DNA of 64,000 nucleotides. Source: Silvibacterium dinghuense. Its GTDB lineage: Bacteria > Acidobacteriota > Terriglobia > Terriglobales > Acidobacteriaceae. Location of the stretch: NCBI RefSeq assembly GCF_004123295.1, contig NZ_SDMK01000001.1:1240001-1304000 (forward strand), read 5' to 3'. Positions 8,951-17,193 of this stretch are shown here, one piece after another (the stretch's first letter is position 1; each line of letters begins with the position of its first letter). A program made the position numbers and the translations under genes. The notes beneath the pieces are model-generated. The model was not told the DNA's origin. It made no database searches and saw nothing but the letters and a program-made list of their open reading frames with translations.

Positions 8951-9297
8951 GAGGCTCCCTCCAATGTTTCCTTGAGAATGAGACCGACCACGCCGGTGAG
9001 GCGCTTCCAGTTCTCAGTCTCAGCCTTCAGGTGAGCTCGACCTCTGGCCGTGAGCTCGTAGAACTTGGCTTCACGTCCGGTTTCGGAAGGCTGCCAGTTG
9101 GAGCTGAGCAGCTTCTTGTATTCAAGACGATGGAGTGCCGGATAAAGCGATCCCTGCTGGACCTGCAGGGCCTCGCGAGACATCTGCTGAAGTCTCTGGG
9201 CAATGGCGTAGCCATGGATAGGGCCGAGCGCTACCACCCTCATGATGAGGAGATCGAGCGTGCCCTGAGGGAGATCGAACCGGTCTTCATTTTTCAT
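8947..9297 (-). CDS. PadR family transcriptional regulator (module 2)
   Basis: The 116-residue winged-helix protein starts MKNEDRFDLPQGTLDLLIMR and carries the PadR signatures IHGYAIAQRL, VQQGSLYPALHRLEYKKLL and FYELTARGRAHL. It is the first gene of an operon with the ADOP permease, which it overlaps by 4 nt. The upstream region carries an inverted repeat across the -35 and -10 elements, consistent with autorepression. The inducer is not evident. Confidence 0.92.
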   Translation of the reverse strand: MKNEDRFDLPQGTLDLLIMRVVALGPIHGYAIAQRLQQMSREALQVQQGSLYPALHRLEYKKLLSSNWQPSETGREAKFYELTARGRAHLKAETENWKRLTGVVGLILKETLEGAS

Positions 9298-9305
9298 ACT
9301 ATTAG

Positions 9306-9341
9306 CTTCTACCTATACGTCCAAAACCTGTAGAAGGTCAA
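9306..9341 (-). promoter_or_regulatory. Promoter and operator of the second PadR-ADOP module
   Basis: On the minus strand TTGACC (9341-9336), an 18-bp spacer and TATAGG (9317-9312) form a promoter. The arms GTAGAAG/CTTCTAC (9330-9336 and 9306-9312) form an inverted repeat, one arm beginning at the -35 and the other overlapping the -10. This fits a repressor site for the adjacent PadR. Confidence 0.55.
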
Positions 9342-9506
9342 GGTATGGATTTTGAATTCCGGCCGGGAGATGTGTTGATGGACTCTGCCAGAAGATCGCA
9401 GGTCTAAGAACATCTTTCTCAGCACCCATGGCGTTTTTGTTGAAGATTGGCTCCCATTCCACGAGACACTTTTCCGTGGAGCCAACCGGACGACGTTGAG
9501 GTAACG

Positions 9507-10694
9507 ATGACAGTTTCCCGAAGAGAATTTTGTGCTGGGATCGGAGCGCTGGCAATAACAGGAGCCGCTCGAAATACATGGGGCGCCGAGCACTCATCGG
9601 CGTATCAACTCGTGGCGCAGACCGACCGGAACCGAATTCTGCGTGCCGCCCGGCAATATCTTCCCCAGCGAATAGAAACGATTACTGCTGTTCCGGCACC
9701 CCCTGGCAGCCCGGGTGGACTGCATGACTTCTATTCACAAGCCGACTACTTCTGGCCCGATCCTAAAAATCCGGACGGCCCTTATATCAATCGCGATGGC
9801 CAGAGTAATCCGCTGAACTTCAACAACCATCGCGCCGTGATGATCCAGCTTTCTGTACGGATGCCGGCACTGACCGCAGCCTGGCTTCTCACCGGCGATT
9901 CCCAATATGCTCAGCAAGCGGGTAACTATCTGCGCGCGTGGTTCGTGACCACAGCCACGCGCATGAATCCCAACCTGCAATTCGCCCAGGCAGTAAAAGG
10001 AGTTTCCACCGGCCGCAGCTACGGCATCATCGATACGCTTCACCTGGTAGAAGTGGCACGCGCGGCCAGCTTCCTGGGGAGGGAGACATTCTCTCCAGCT
10101 GAGATAGAGAGCGTGAAGCAGTGGTTTCGGGAATATCTGGCGTGGCTCAAGACCAGCGCGCCGGGGCAAAAAGAACGGGACGCACTCAATAACCATGCTA
10201 CCTGCTGGGCGCTGCAGGCTTCAGAATTTGCTCGGCTCATCGGCGATGAAGAAACCCGCGATGAGATCCGGAGATGGTTTGCTGGAACTCTGCTCACGAG
10301 CCAGTTGGCCGAAGATGGATCTTTTCCCAAAGAGCTTACGCGGACCAAGCCATACAGCTACTCGATCTTCAACTTCGATGTCATGGCCGGTCTGGCGCAG
10401 TCGCTGAAAGGCTCAGGGATGGATCTCACCACATTTTCCCTGCCGGATGGCCGCGGACTGTGCAGGGCAGCGGCATTCCTCTATCCGTATCTCAAAGACA
10501 AGTCGAAGTGGCCGTACAGCAAAGATGTAGAGCATTTCGACACCTTGCCCGTGCGATCGCCCGGGTTACTTTTCGCCGGCCTGGCTTGCCGGCGCGCAGA
10601 GTATATTGCGCTCTGGAAGACACTGAATCCTGATCCGACAGATAACGAGATTATTCGCAACTACCCCATCCGCCAGCCGCTCTTGTGGGTCTAA
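9507..10694 (+). CDS. Secreted PL5-like alginate/polyuronate lyase (Tat exported)
   Basis: The 395-residue product starts with a twin-arginine signal (SRREFCAGIGALAITGAA), so it is probably exported folded. The body resembles the Alginate_lyase fold (alpha/alpha barrel, PL5): YFWPDPKNPDGPYINRDG, NFNNHRAVM, TGRSYGIIDT. The PL5 catalytic set appears conserved: Asn229-His230 in LNNHATCW, Arg279 in LTRTK and Tyr285 in PYSYSIFN, with spacing close to the characterised enzyme A1-III. GAGG precedes ATG 9507 by 5 nt; a TTG 60 nt upstream is rejected because it would bury the signal. It stands alone between two regulator-permease modules. The substrate could be another polyuronate. Confidence 0.8.
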   Translation: MTVSRREFCAGIGALAITGAARNTWGAEHSSAYQLVAQTDRNRILRAARQYLPQRIETITAVPAPPGSPGGLHDFYSQADYFWPDPKNPDGPYINRDGQSNPLNFNNHRAVMIQLSVRMPALTAAWLLTGDSQYAQQAGNYLRAWFVTTATRMNPNLQFAQAVKGVSTGRSYGIIDTLHLVEVARAASFLGRETFSPAEIESVKQWFREYLAWLKTSAPGQKERDALNNHATCWALQASEFARLIGDEETRDEIRRWFAGTLLTSQLAEDGSFPKELTRTKPYSYSIFNFDVMAGLAQSLKGSGMDLTTFSLPDGRGLCRAAAFLYPYLKDKSKWPYSKDVEHFDTLPVRSPGLLFAGLACRRAEYIALWKTLNPDPTDNEIIRNYPIRQPLLWV

Positions 10695-10895
10695 AGCAGA
10701 AACAGGACAACCATGCCCATGCTGTGTGGATGCAGGTGGCCTTTTCTTGAGGAGAAGGCTACGGAGAGCATGTGCCAGCCGGGTATATCTGTCCTGATTC
10801 TGCTCTCATCGCAACGAAGATGGAGACGCACCAGAACGCTCTACACACTGTTCCGCATTCCTTTTCTTGCCATGGCCATGGCCTACGCGAAGCAG

Positions 10896-13667
10896 CTATT
10901 CATGCCTTAACGCGGTCATCGGATCTACCCTGGACGCCCGCCGCGCCGGCGTAAATCCGGCCACGAGCGCGACGAGACCCAGCAAAGCCGCAGAGCCTGC
11001 CAGCGTCACCGGGTCGTATGATTTCACCCCGTACAGCATCTCCTTCACCAGCCGCGTAAGACCGAAGGCCGCACCCAGCCCGGCGAGCACGCCCAGCGCT
11101 GTCATCCGCCATGTCTCGCCCAGGATCATCGACAGAATCTGCTCCGAGCGCGCGCCCAGCGCCACGCGGATGCCGATCTCCTGCGTGCGCCGCGCGACGG
11201 TGTAGGCCATCACGCCATAGATGCCGATCGAGGCCAGCACCAGCGCCAGCAGCCCGAAGCCCGCCGTCAGCATGGCAAACATGCGCTCATCGCCGAGTGT
11301 CGCATCGATCTGCTGCTGCTGCGTGCGCACGGCATTCAGCGGCAGGTTCGGGTCGATGCCCGCGACCGCCTTCTGTAGTTGCGGCGCGAGACTCGCCGCG
11401 TTCCCATGCGTGCGCACCTCGTAGGTCATGCCTTCCAGATCCGGAAACTGCCGGTAAGAGAAGAAGAACTGCGCCTCCGGCTCCTTGCGCAGACTGTCGT
11501 AGGCCGCATCCTTCACCACGCCCACAATCGTGTACACCTTGTTGTCCACCTTGAGATGCCGCCCCAGCACGTTGGCCTTGCCCCATACTTCGCGTGCCAT
11601 CCGCTGGTTCACCACCGTCACCTTCTCCGAGGTCTGCGTATCCTGCGGCCCGATCTCCCGCCCCGCAATCATCGGCATGCCCATGGTCGAGAAGAAGTGC
11701 TCACCCACGACATTCAGCAGCCCCGCATCCTTCGGTTGTGTCACCGGCTGGTCCAATGCCTCCCAGGAATACATCGTCCGCCCATCAGCGATCAGGGTCA
11801 TGGAAGATGCGCTCACCGACTCCACGCCCGGCACCGCCGCCAACCGCCGTGCAATCTCCCCGTGCAGCAAAACCGCTTTCTCCTCCGGATATTGCGCCAC
11901 CGGAGGATCGATATCGAACAGCAGCAGATGATCCACGCGGAAGCCCGGGTCCACATGGTTCAGGTTGCCGATGGTGCGCAGGAACAGCCCCGCGCCCACC
12001 ACCAGCAGCGTCGAAAGCGCCACCTGGAAAACCACGATCCCCTTGCCCGCGTAACCCGTGCGCCGCCGCGTCACCGTCGCCGCATTGTCTTTCAGGCCCG
12101 AGCTGGCCTGCGCCCGCGTCGCCTTCCACGCCGGAGCCACGCCGAACAGCAGCCCCGTCACCAGCGACAAGCCTGCGGTGAAGGCCAGCACGCCCCAGTC
12201 CAGCCGCCCGGAGAGCTGCGCCGGGTCCCACGGATCGCTCATCAGCTTCGGAATCACATCCCGGCACGCCCAGCCCAGCGCAAAGCCTGCCGCGCCCCCT
12301 GCGAATGCCAGCATCAGGCTCTCGGTAAGCACCTGCCGAACGACACGCAGACGGCCAGCGCCGAGCGCCAGACGCACCGCCATCTCCCGCTCACGCGCGG
12401 AAGCCCGCGCCAGCAGCAGGTTTGCGAGATTCGCGCAGGCCAGCAGCAACACCAGGCCCGAGACCGCCATCAGCACCATCACCGGCTGCTTATACTGCTG
12501 CGCGGCTTCGTTCTCACCCCGGCTGCCATCCCGCAACAGAACCTGCGGCATCTTCTCGCCCGGCTTCGCGGTGTGCGCGCCCGCAACGCTCGCCACCAGA
12601 GCCGCAGACATCACGGACTCTGCCCGCGCCTGCGTCACACCCGCCTTCGGCCGCGCCATGACCTGCATCCACCAGCGAATCGGATCTTCGAGCAGCGAGC
12701 CTTTGTCGTGAGGAATGAGCACCGGCTGGATGCTGAACGGTACAAAGACCTGCGGCGACTGATGCGCGCTCTTCGCCCCGGTGAATTCCGGCGGATTCAC
12801 TCCGATCACCGTGAACGGCTTGCTGTTGATCGCGATGACCTTGCCCACCACCGCAGGCGAGGCCGCAAAGGCATGCCGCCAGAAGCCGTCGCTGATCACC
12901 ACCACCGCGCCCGAGCCTTCGACCGCGTCATCGGCCGGTGCGATCCCGCGCCCCAGCTCCGGCTTCACGCCCAGTCCGCTGTAGTAGCTGCCGGATACCA
13001 TCTCGGCCTGCACCACCTGCGCCTGCCCGTCCACCGTCGTCGTTACCTCGCCGATGCCCTTGAATGCGAAGAGCTGATCGAAGACGCCCTGCTTCCGGTT
13101 CTGCTCCTCGAGCTCGCGATACACCGGGTAGGTGAACGAGGTGCTGGCCGTGCGGTCGCCCTCCTTGTTCAAGTTGCCCCAAATGCTGTGCACCACATTG
13201 TCATGGGGAGCCGTCCACCACAGCAGCCGCAGTTCCTGCGGGTGCGGCACATGCAGCTGGTCTAAGAGCATCTCCTTGGCCAGCGTGAAGATCGCCGTGT
13301 TCGCGCCGATCCCCAGCGCCAACGATGCAATTGCGATTGCCGTGAACACCGGGCTCTTCGCCAGCATGCGCCATGCATAGCGGATATCGGCGCGCAGATC
13401 GTCCCACAGCCGCAGCCCCAGCGAGGCTCGCATCTCTTCCTTGTGCATTGTCACGCCTCCGAACTCGATCCGCGCCTGCCGCGCCGCGGCCTCCGGCACC
13501 ATGCCCCGCGCGATAAGGTCTTCCATCCGGCACTCGAGATGAAACGCCAGCTCCTCGTCCATCTCCTGCTCCAGCCGCCCGCGCCCGACCACCGCGCACA
13601 ACCACGACGTGGCCTGAGAGCACAATCGCCTTGCCCATCCCCTCACGCTCAGATCCGCACCCGGCAT
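10896..13667 (-). CDS. ADOP family permease (MacB-like), module 3
   Basis: The 923-residue duplicated permease has a longer N-terminus than the other two, with GRLEQEMDEELAFHLECRME, then DDLRADIRYAWRMLAKSPVF, the helix LALGIGANTAIFTLAKEML, two periplasmic MacB-like domains and two helix clusters, ending FTPARRASRVDPMTALRHE. It starts 49 nt after its PadR gene. GGAG lies 8 nt upstream of the ATG. As with the other two copies there is no ATPase or adaptor gene nearby. Confidence 0.92.
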   Translation of the reverse strand: MPGADLSVRGWARRLCSQATSWLCAVVGRGRLEQEMDEELAFHLECRMEDLIARGMVPEAAARQARIEFGGVTMHKEEMRASLGLRLWDDLRADIRYAWRMLAKSPVFTAIAIASLALGIGANTAIFTLAKEMLLDQLHVPHPQELRLLWWTAPHDNVVHSIWGNLNKEGDRTASTSFTYPVYRELEEQNRKQGVFDQLFAFKGIGEVTTTVDGQAQVVQAEMVSGSYYSGLGVKPELGRGIAPADDAVEGSGAVVVISDGFWRHAFAASPAVVGKVIAINSKPFTVIGVNPPEFTGAKSAHQSPQVFVPFSIQPVLIPHDKGSLLEDPIRWWMQVMARPKAGVTQARAESVMSAALVASVAGAHTAKPGEKMPQVLLRDGSRGENEAAQQYKQPVMVLMAVSGLVLLLACANLANLLLARASAREREMAVRLALGAGRLRVVRQVLTESLMLAFAGGAAGFALGWACRDVIPKLMSDPWDPAQLSGRLDWGVLAFTAGLSLVTGLLFGVAPAWKATRAQASSGLKDNAATVTRRRTGYAGKGIVVFQVALSTLLVVGAGLFLRTIGNLNHVDPGFRVDHLLLFDIDPPVAQYPEEKAVLLHGEIARRLAAVPGVESVSASSMTLIADGRTMYSWEALDQPVTQPKDAGLLNVVGEHFFSTMGMPMIAGREIGPQDTQTSEKVTVVNQRMAREVWGKANVLGRHLKVDNKVYTIVGVVKDAAYDSLRKEPEAQFFFSYRQFPDLEGMTYEVRTHGNAASLAPQLQKAVAGIDPNLPLNAVRTQQQQIDATLGDERMFAMLTAGFGLLALVLASIGIYGVMAYTVARRTQEIGIRVALGARSEQILSMILGETWRMTALGVLAGLGAAFGLTRLVKEMLYGVKSYDPVTLAGSAALLGLVALVAGFTPARRASRVDPMTALRHE

Positions 13668-13716
13668 AGCCGCTTCTCCATCAAGTCTTTTTTGCTCATG
13701 TGCGCACCCTCAGTGG

Positions 13717-14061
13717 TTACAGGTCGCCGGGTACGGTCTTCAGCACGCCCGCGATCACACCGGCCATCCGATTCCACTTCTCGGTTTCATCGCGCAACAG
13801 CGCCTTGCCGGCCGTCGTCAGGCGGTAATACTTCGCCTTGCGCTTGTTCTCCGACTCGCCCCACTCGCTCGCAATGGCACCCTGATGCTCCAGCCGATAG
13901 AGCGCCGGATAAAGCGATCCCTGCTGAATCTCAAGCTTTTCGCCTGAAATCTGCTGGATACGGAGCAGCACCCCATAGCCATGCAATGGACCCAGGGAAA
14001 CTGCTTTGAGGATCAGCATGTCAAGCGTGCCCTGCAGAAGGTCTAGTTGTTTCTTGCCCAA
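13717..14061 (-). CDS. PadR family transcriptional regulator (module 3), probable TTG start
   Basis: PadR-type winged helix: LGKKQLDLLQGTLDMLILKA, LHGYGVLLRI, IQQGSLYPALYRLEHQG and YYRLTTAGKALLRDETEKW. An ATG at 14115 would add 18 residues, but that stretch overlaps the promoter and one arm of a perfect 14-bp inverted repeat. TTG at 14061-14059 has GGAGGG 6 nt upstream and gives the N-terminus usual for the family, so TTG is chosen. The ADOP gene follows after 49 nt. Confidence 0.85.
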   Translation of the reverse strand: MGKKQLDLLQGTLDMLILKAVSLGPLHGYGVLLRIQQISGEKLEIQQGSLYPALYRLEHQGAIASEWGESENKRKAKYYRLTTAGKALLRDETEKWNRMAGVIAGVLKTVPGDL

Positions 14062-14088
14062 TACCTGCCCTCCAGCACTCTCCCTAGC

Positions 14089-14142
14089 CCGTCTAGGAGA
14101 AGCTGCTGCACTCACCCTACGCGCCTTCTCCTAGACGGTCAA
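14089..14142 (-). promoter_or_regulatory. Promoter with perfect 14-bp inverted repeat (third PadR operator)
   Basis: CCGTCTAGGAGAAG (14089-14102) and CTTCTCCTAGACGG (14125-14138) are perfect complements separated by 22 bp. On the minus strand TTGACC (14142-14137), a 17-bp spacer and TAGGGT (14119-14114) form the promoter, so one arm fills the spacer and the other lies just downstream of the transcription start. This is a textbook repressor layout for the adjacent PadR. Confidence 0.65.
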
Positions 14143-14410
14143 GGAGGGAATTACATGATCCATGAGCAGGCCGTCGGGGTACGCACAGAGCCGACCCAGC
14201 TTTTTCCAGCACCGCGATGACTGAGCAATCAAGCTTAATCCAGGCTATGCGCTCGTTCTTTTCGACTCGATACGAGAGGCATTCGAGCGTTTGGCCCGCC
14301 ACAATCAACCACTTGCGGCTTATATTCCCAACCGGCTTCATGGGCATGCGCCGGTAACAGAATCAACAAAATCTGCATCTTAGCTGCTGAAGCAGCATGA
14401 ACGAGGTACG
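14143..14410. other. Intergenic region upstream of the sensor-GT20 fusion gene
   Basis: This stretch separates two divergent transcription units. A 76-codon minus-strand frame (14117-14347) has no recognisable family and no good ribosome site, so it is not called. It must hold the promoter of the gene at 14411, whose hexamers I could not assign. Confidence 0.5.
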
Positions 14411-16699
14411 ATGCGGATTCTTAGCTTACGCTTGATTGTCGCCCTGGTATTCGGCGTCACACTGGTATCGGTGGTGTCATCCTGGTACCAGGTGAGGACC
14501 ACGAAAGACGCTCTTCGTCTCGATCTTGAGAGGAAGGCCGAAACTTTCAGCGACAGTCTGGCAGTCATCCCGGAACCTTATCTACAGCGTGGCGACATTG
14601 CTGGACTGCTCGCAACGCTGCACCGGTTCGACGGCCGCGACCACCTGATCGGGACAACGGTCTACGACAGAAACGGCTTCATTCTGGCGAACACCGGAAA
14701 CATTCGTTCGCTCACGCGCACCACACCGCAGATCATCCGCGATGCGATCGCACGCAACAGCACCGAAACCAATTACATGCGATCCGGCTTCCGTCGGCTG
14801 TATATCGTAGCTGCACCCATCCCTGCAGCCACAGAAGATATGGCCGGGGGCATCCTTGTGGTCTACGACACCGACTATATCCGCGCGCAGGTCTTCCATA
14901 TCTGGATTCAGGCCTTTGCGCACATCGCGTTACAGGTGCTGGTGATCGTTGCCATCACTCTGCTGATCGTGCGCTGGAGCCTGGTGGGCCCCATCGCACG
15001 TGCAGCCGAGTGGATGAAAAGGCTTCGGACCGACCGCCATGCGCAGCCACCGTCTCCGAAAGACCTGGACTTCCTGAGTTCGCTTGCAAAAGAGGTTGCC
15101 CCCCTGGCTGAAAGCATGCGCCAGGCGCGCGCGGCTGCGGAGATCGAAGCGTCTCTTCGCAACAGGAACGAATCCGTATGGACAGCGCAGCGACTGGCCG
15201 ACCATGTGCGCAACAAGCTTGGAGGCAGCAATCTGTTCGTTGTCTCCAATCGCGAGCCTTACATTCACAGCCGGCAGGATGGCGCAATCAAGGTCACGAT
15301 CCCCGCGAGCGGTCTTGTCACTGCGATCGAGCCGATTCTCTGTGCCTGCAACGGCACCTGGATCGCGCAGGGGAGCGGCAACGCAGACAGAGAGGTGGTA
15401 GACAGCCACGACTGCCTGCAGGTGCCTCCCGAAGACCCGAAGTACACGCTGCGCCGCGTGTGGCTCACCAAGGAAGAAGAAGAAGGCTACTACTACGGAT
15501 TCGCCAACGAAGGACTGTGGCCGCTCTGCCACATGGCGCACACAAGGCCGGTCTTCCGCACCTCGGACTGGTCCTACTACAACGAGGTGAACGCGCGATT
15601 TGCCGATGCTCTTGTCGAGCAGATTGCGGATGAGCAGGCTCCTGTTGTGCTGATACAGGATTATCACTTCGCCCTGCTGCCGCGCATGATCAAGGAACGC
15701 CTGCCGCATGCGCGCGTTGCCATCTTCTGGCACATCCCGTGGCCGAACCCGGAATCGTTCAGCATCTGCCCCTGGCAGCAGGAGCTGCTCGATGGCCTGC
15801 TCGGAGCGGACCTCATCGGATTCCATGTGCAGGCGCACTGCAACAACTTCCTCAACACGGTGGATCGTGTGCTCGAAGCGCAGGTGGACTGGGAGCGGTT
15901 CTCGGTCCGGCACAAGAACCACTGGTCCTCGGTGCTGCCATTCCCGATCAGCGTCGACTTTCTCGAACAGGGAACAGTCAAGACCGACAGCAATACCGCC
16001 GAGGAGCGAAGCCAGCTCATTGCCGAGCTCGGGATCGAGACGACCTACCTTGGTGTTGGGGTCGATCGACTCGACTACACCAAGGGCATTGTCGAGCGAT
16101 TTCTCGCCGTCGAGTCCTTCCTCGAGCGGCATCCGCGTTATCAGGGGCGATTCACCTTCATTCAGATTGGCGCGCCGACACGGAGCAATATTCCTCAGTA
16201 CGCCAACTTCCAGCGCGATGTGGAAAATGAGGCCGCCCGCATCAACGAGCGCTTTGGACGCGGCCGCTGGAAGCCCATTGTTCTGCTCAGCCGCCAGCAC
16301 AGCCATAAGGAAGTGGAGCGCTACTATCGCCTCGCCCACCTGTGCATGGTCACGTCGCTGCACGACGGCATGAACCTGGTGTCCAAGGAGTTCATCGCGA
16401 CTCGCGACGATCTGCGGGGAGTACTGATCCTGAGCCTCTTCACCGGCGCCTCGCGGGAACTGCGCGACGCCATCATTGTGAACCCTTACGATACGGAAGC
16501 CACCGGAGAGGCCATTGCGCAGGCGCTGGAGATGGATGTGAGCGAAATTGCAGACCGCATGCAGAGAATGCGGAACGCTGTCAGCGACCACAACATCTAC
16601 TGGTGGGCGGGCAATCTGATCGGAGATCTGTGCGACCTGCGGCTAAGCCGCAACACGGTACTCAAGACCACCATCGATGTCACGCGGCGTGCCTCTTAG
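14411..16699 (+). CDS. Membrane sensor module fused to trehalose-6-phosphate synthase-like GT20 domain
   Basis: The 762-residue protein combines two modules. Residues 1-260 look like a receptor: helix at about 5-24, an extracytoplasmic domain to about 165, a second helix (HIALQVLVIVAITLLIV), then a HAMP-like linker and coiled coil. Residues 270-760 are a GT20 glycosyltransferase with the OtsA motifs VVSNREP (about 276-282), QDYHFALLPRMIK, HIPWPNPE, GVDRLDYTKGI (about 549), LHDGMNLVSKEF (about 650) and GVLILSLFTGASREL. OtsA makes trehalose 6-phosphate from UDP-glucose and glucose 6-phosphate; the family also includes glucosylglycerol-phosphate synthases, so the acceptor is uncertain. No OtsB-type phosphatase gene is nearby. 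The domain order suggests envelope stress could gate osmolyte synthesis directly. Confidence 0.88.
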   Translation: MRILSLRLIVALVFGVTLVSVVSSWYQVRTTKDALRLDLERKAETFSDSLAVIPEPYLQRGDIAGLLATLHRFDGRDHLIGTTVYDRNGFILANTGNIRSLTRTTPQIIRDAIARNSTETNYMRSGFRRLYIVAAPIPAATEDMAGGILVVYDTDYIRAQVFHIWIQAFAHIALQVLVIVAITLLIVRWSLVGPIARAAEWMKRLRTDRHAQPPSPKDLDFLSSLAKEVAPLAESMRQARAAAEIEASLRNRNESVWTAQRLADHVRNKLGGSNLFVVSNREPYIHSRQDGAIKVTIPASGLVTAIEPILCACNGTWIAQGSGNADREVVDSHDCLQVPPEDPKYTLRRVWLTKEEEEGYYYGFANEGLWPLCHMAHTRPVFRTSDWSYYNEVNARFADALVEQIADEQAPVVLIQDYHFALLPRMIKERLPHARVAIFWHIPWPNPESFSICPWQQELLDGLLGADLIGFHVQAHCNNFLNTVDRVLEAQVDWERFSVRHKNHWSSVLPFPISVDFLEQGTVKTDSNTAEERSQLIAELGIETTYLGVGVDRLDYTKGIVERFLAVESFLERHPRYQGRFTFIQIGAPTRSNIPQYANFQRDVENEAARINERFGRGRWKPIVLLSRQHSHKEVERYYRLAHLCMVTSLHDGMNLVSKEFIATRDDLRGVLILSLFTGASRELRDAIIVNPYDTEATGEAIAQALEMDVSEIADRMQRMRNAVSDHNIYWWAGNLIGDLCDLRLSRNTVLKTTIDVTRRAS

Positions 16700-16746
16700 G
16701 GGGTCAGGCCGCGCTTTGTTCGACATCGCAATTGCCTTTTAAGCCA

Positions 16747-17124
16747 TCAGACAAGCCGCTGCTTTTCCCTTGTATGGGCAGCGGCCTCCTGAAGATTGCG
16801 GCCGATGCGGCGGGCCTTTTCGATGATAAGTTCCGCGCTTTCCGCGGAAAAGGTCTCACGGGCAGTCTCAACGAAGAGAGCAAGCCAGCGCTCGAAATGT
16901 TGTGCGTCGAGTCCGAGCTGCATGTGACGCATCGCGGGATCGCCCTTGTAACGCCCGGTCGTGAGCAGCACGGTAGACCAAAAATCCTTCAGAAGAGCGA
17001 GATGGTGGGGCCAATCGTCGACAACCGCATGGAAGATAGGCCCGATCTCAGGATCAAGCCGGACTTTTGTGTAGAAAGCATCTACAAGGGTGCCAATCCG
17101 GGCTTCAGAAATATCTGTGCTCAT
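16747..17124 (-). CDS. Group III truncated haemoglobin
   Basis: The 125-residue protein begins MSTDISEARIGTLVDAFY and shows group III features: DPEIGPIF, FWSTVLLTTGRYKGDP in the B/E region, and QHFERWLALF with the proximal haem histidine at about residue 76. Such globins bind oxygen, NO or other ligands under low oxygen; the exact ligand is unknown. ATG 17124 gives the normal family length; a TTG at 17187 would add 21 atypical residues. It lies 69 nt after the histidine kinase on the same strand, so it may be the last gene of that operon. Confidence 0.85.
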   Translation of the reverse strand: MSTDISEARIGTLVDAFYTKVRLDPEIGPIFHAVVDDWPHHLALLKDFWSTVLLTTGRYKGDPAMRHMQLGLDAQHFERWLALFVETARETFSAESAELIIEKARRIGRNLQEAAAHTREKQRLV

Positions 17125-17193
17125 GCCAGTGCGTCGCGATCTCACACAGAATAGCGCATCGTTGCGGAGAGTCATGCCTCTCGGCAACGAGAG

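Noticed and set aside
11379-13265. 628-codon plus-strand frame antisense to the third ADOP gene
   Set aside because: It mirrors the codon pattern of a well-supported permease in high-GC DNA, is rich in Arg/His/Pro and shows no domain.
14117-14347. 76-codon minus-strand frame upstream of the third PadR
   Set aside because: No ribosome site or family; its end overlaps the PadR promoter.
14930-16591. 553-codon minus-strand frame opposite the sensor-GT20 fusion
   Set aside because: The plus strand carries unmistakable GT20 motifs throughout the same interval.
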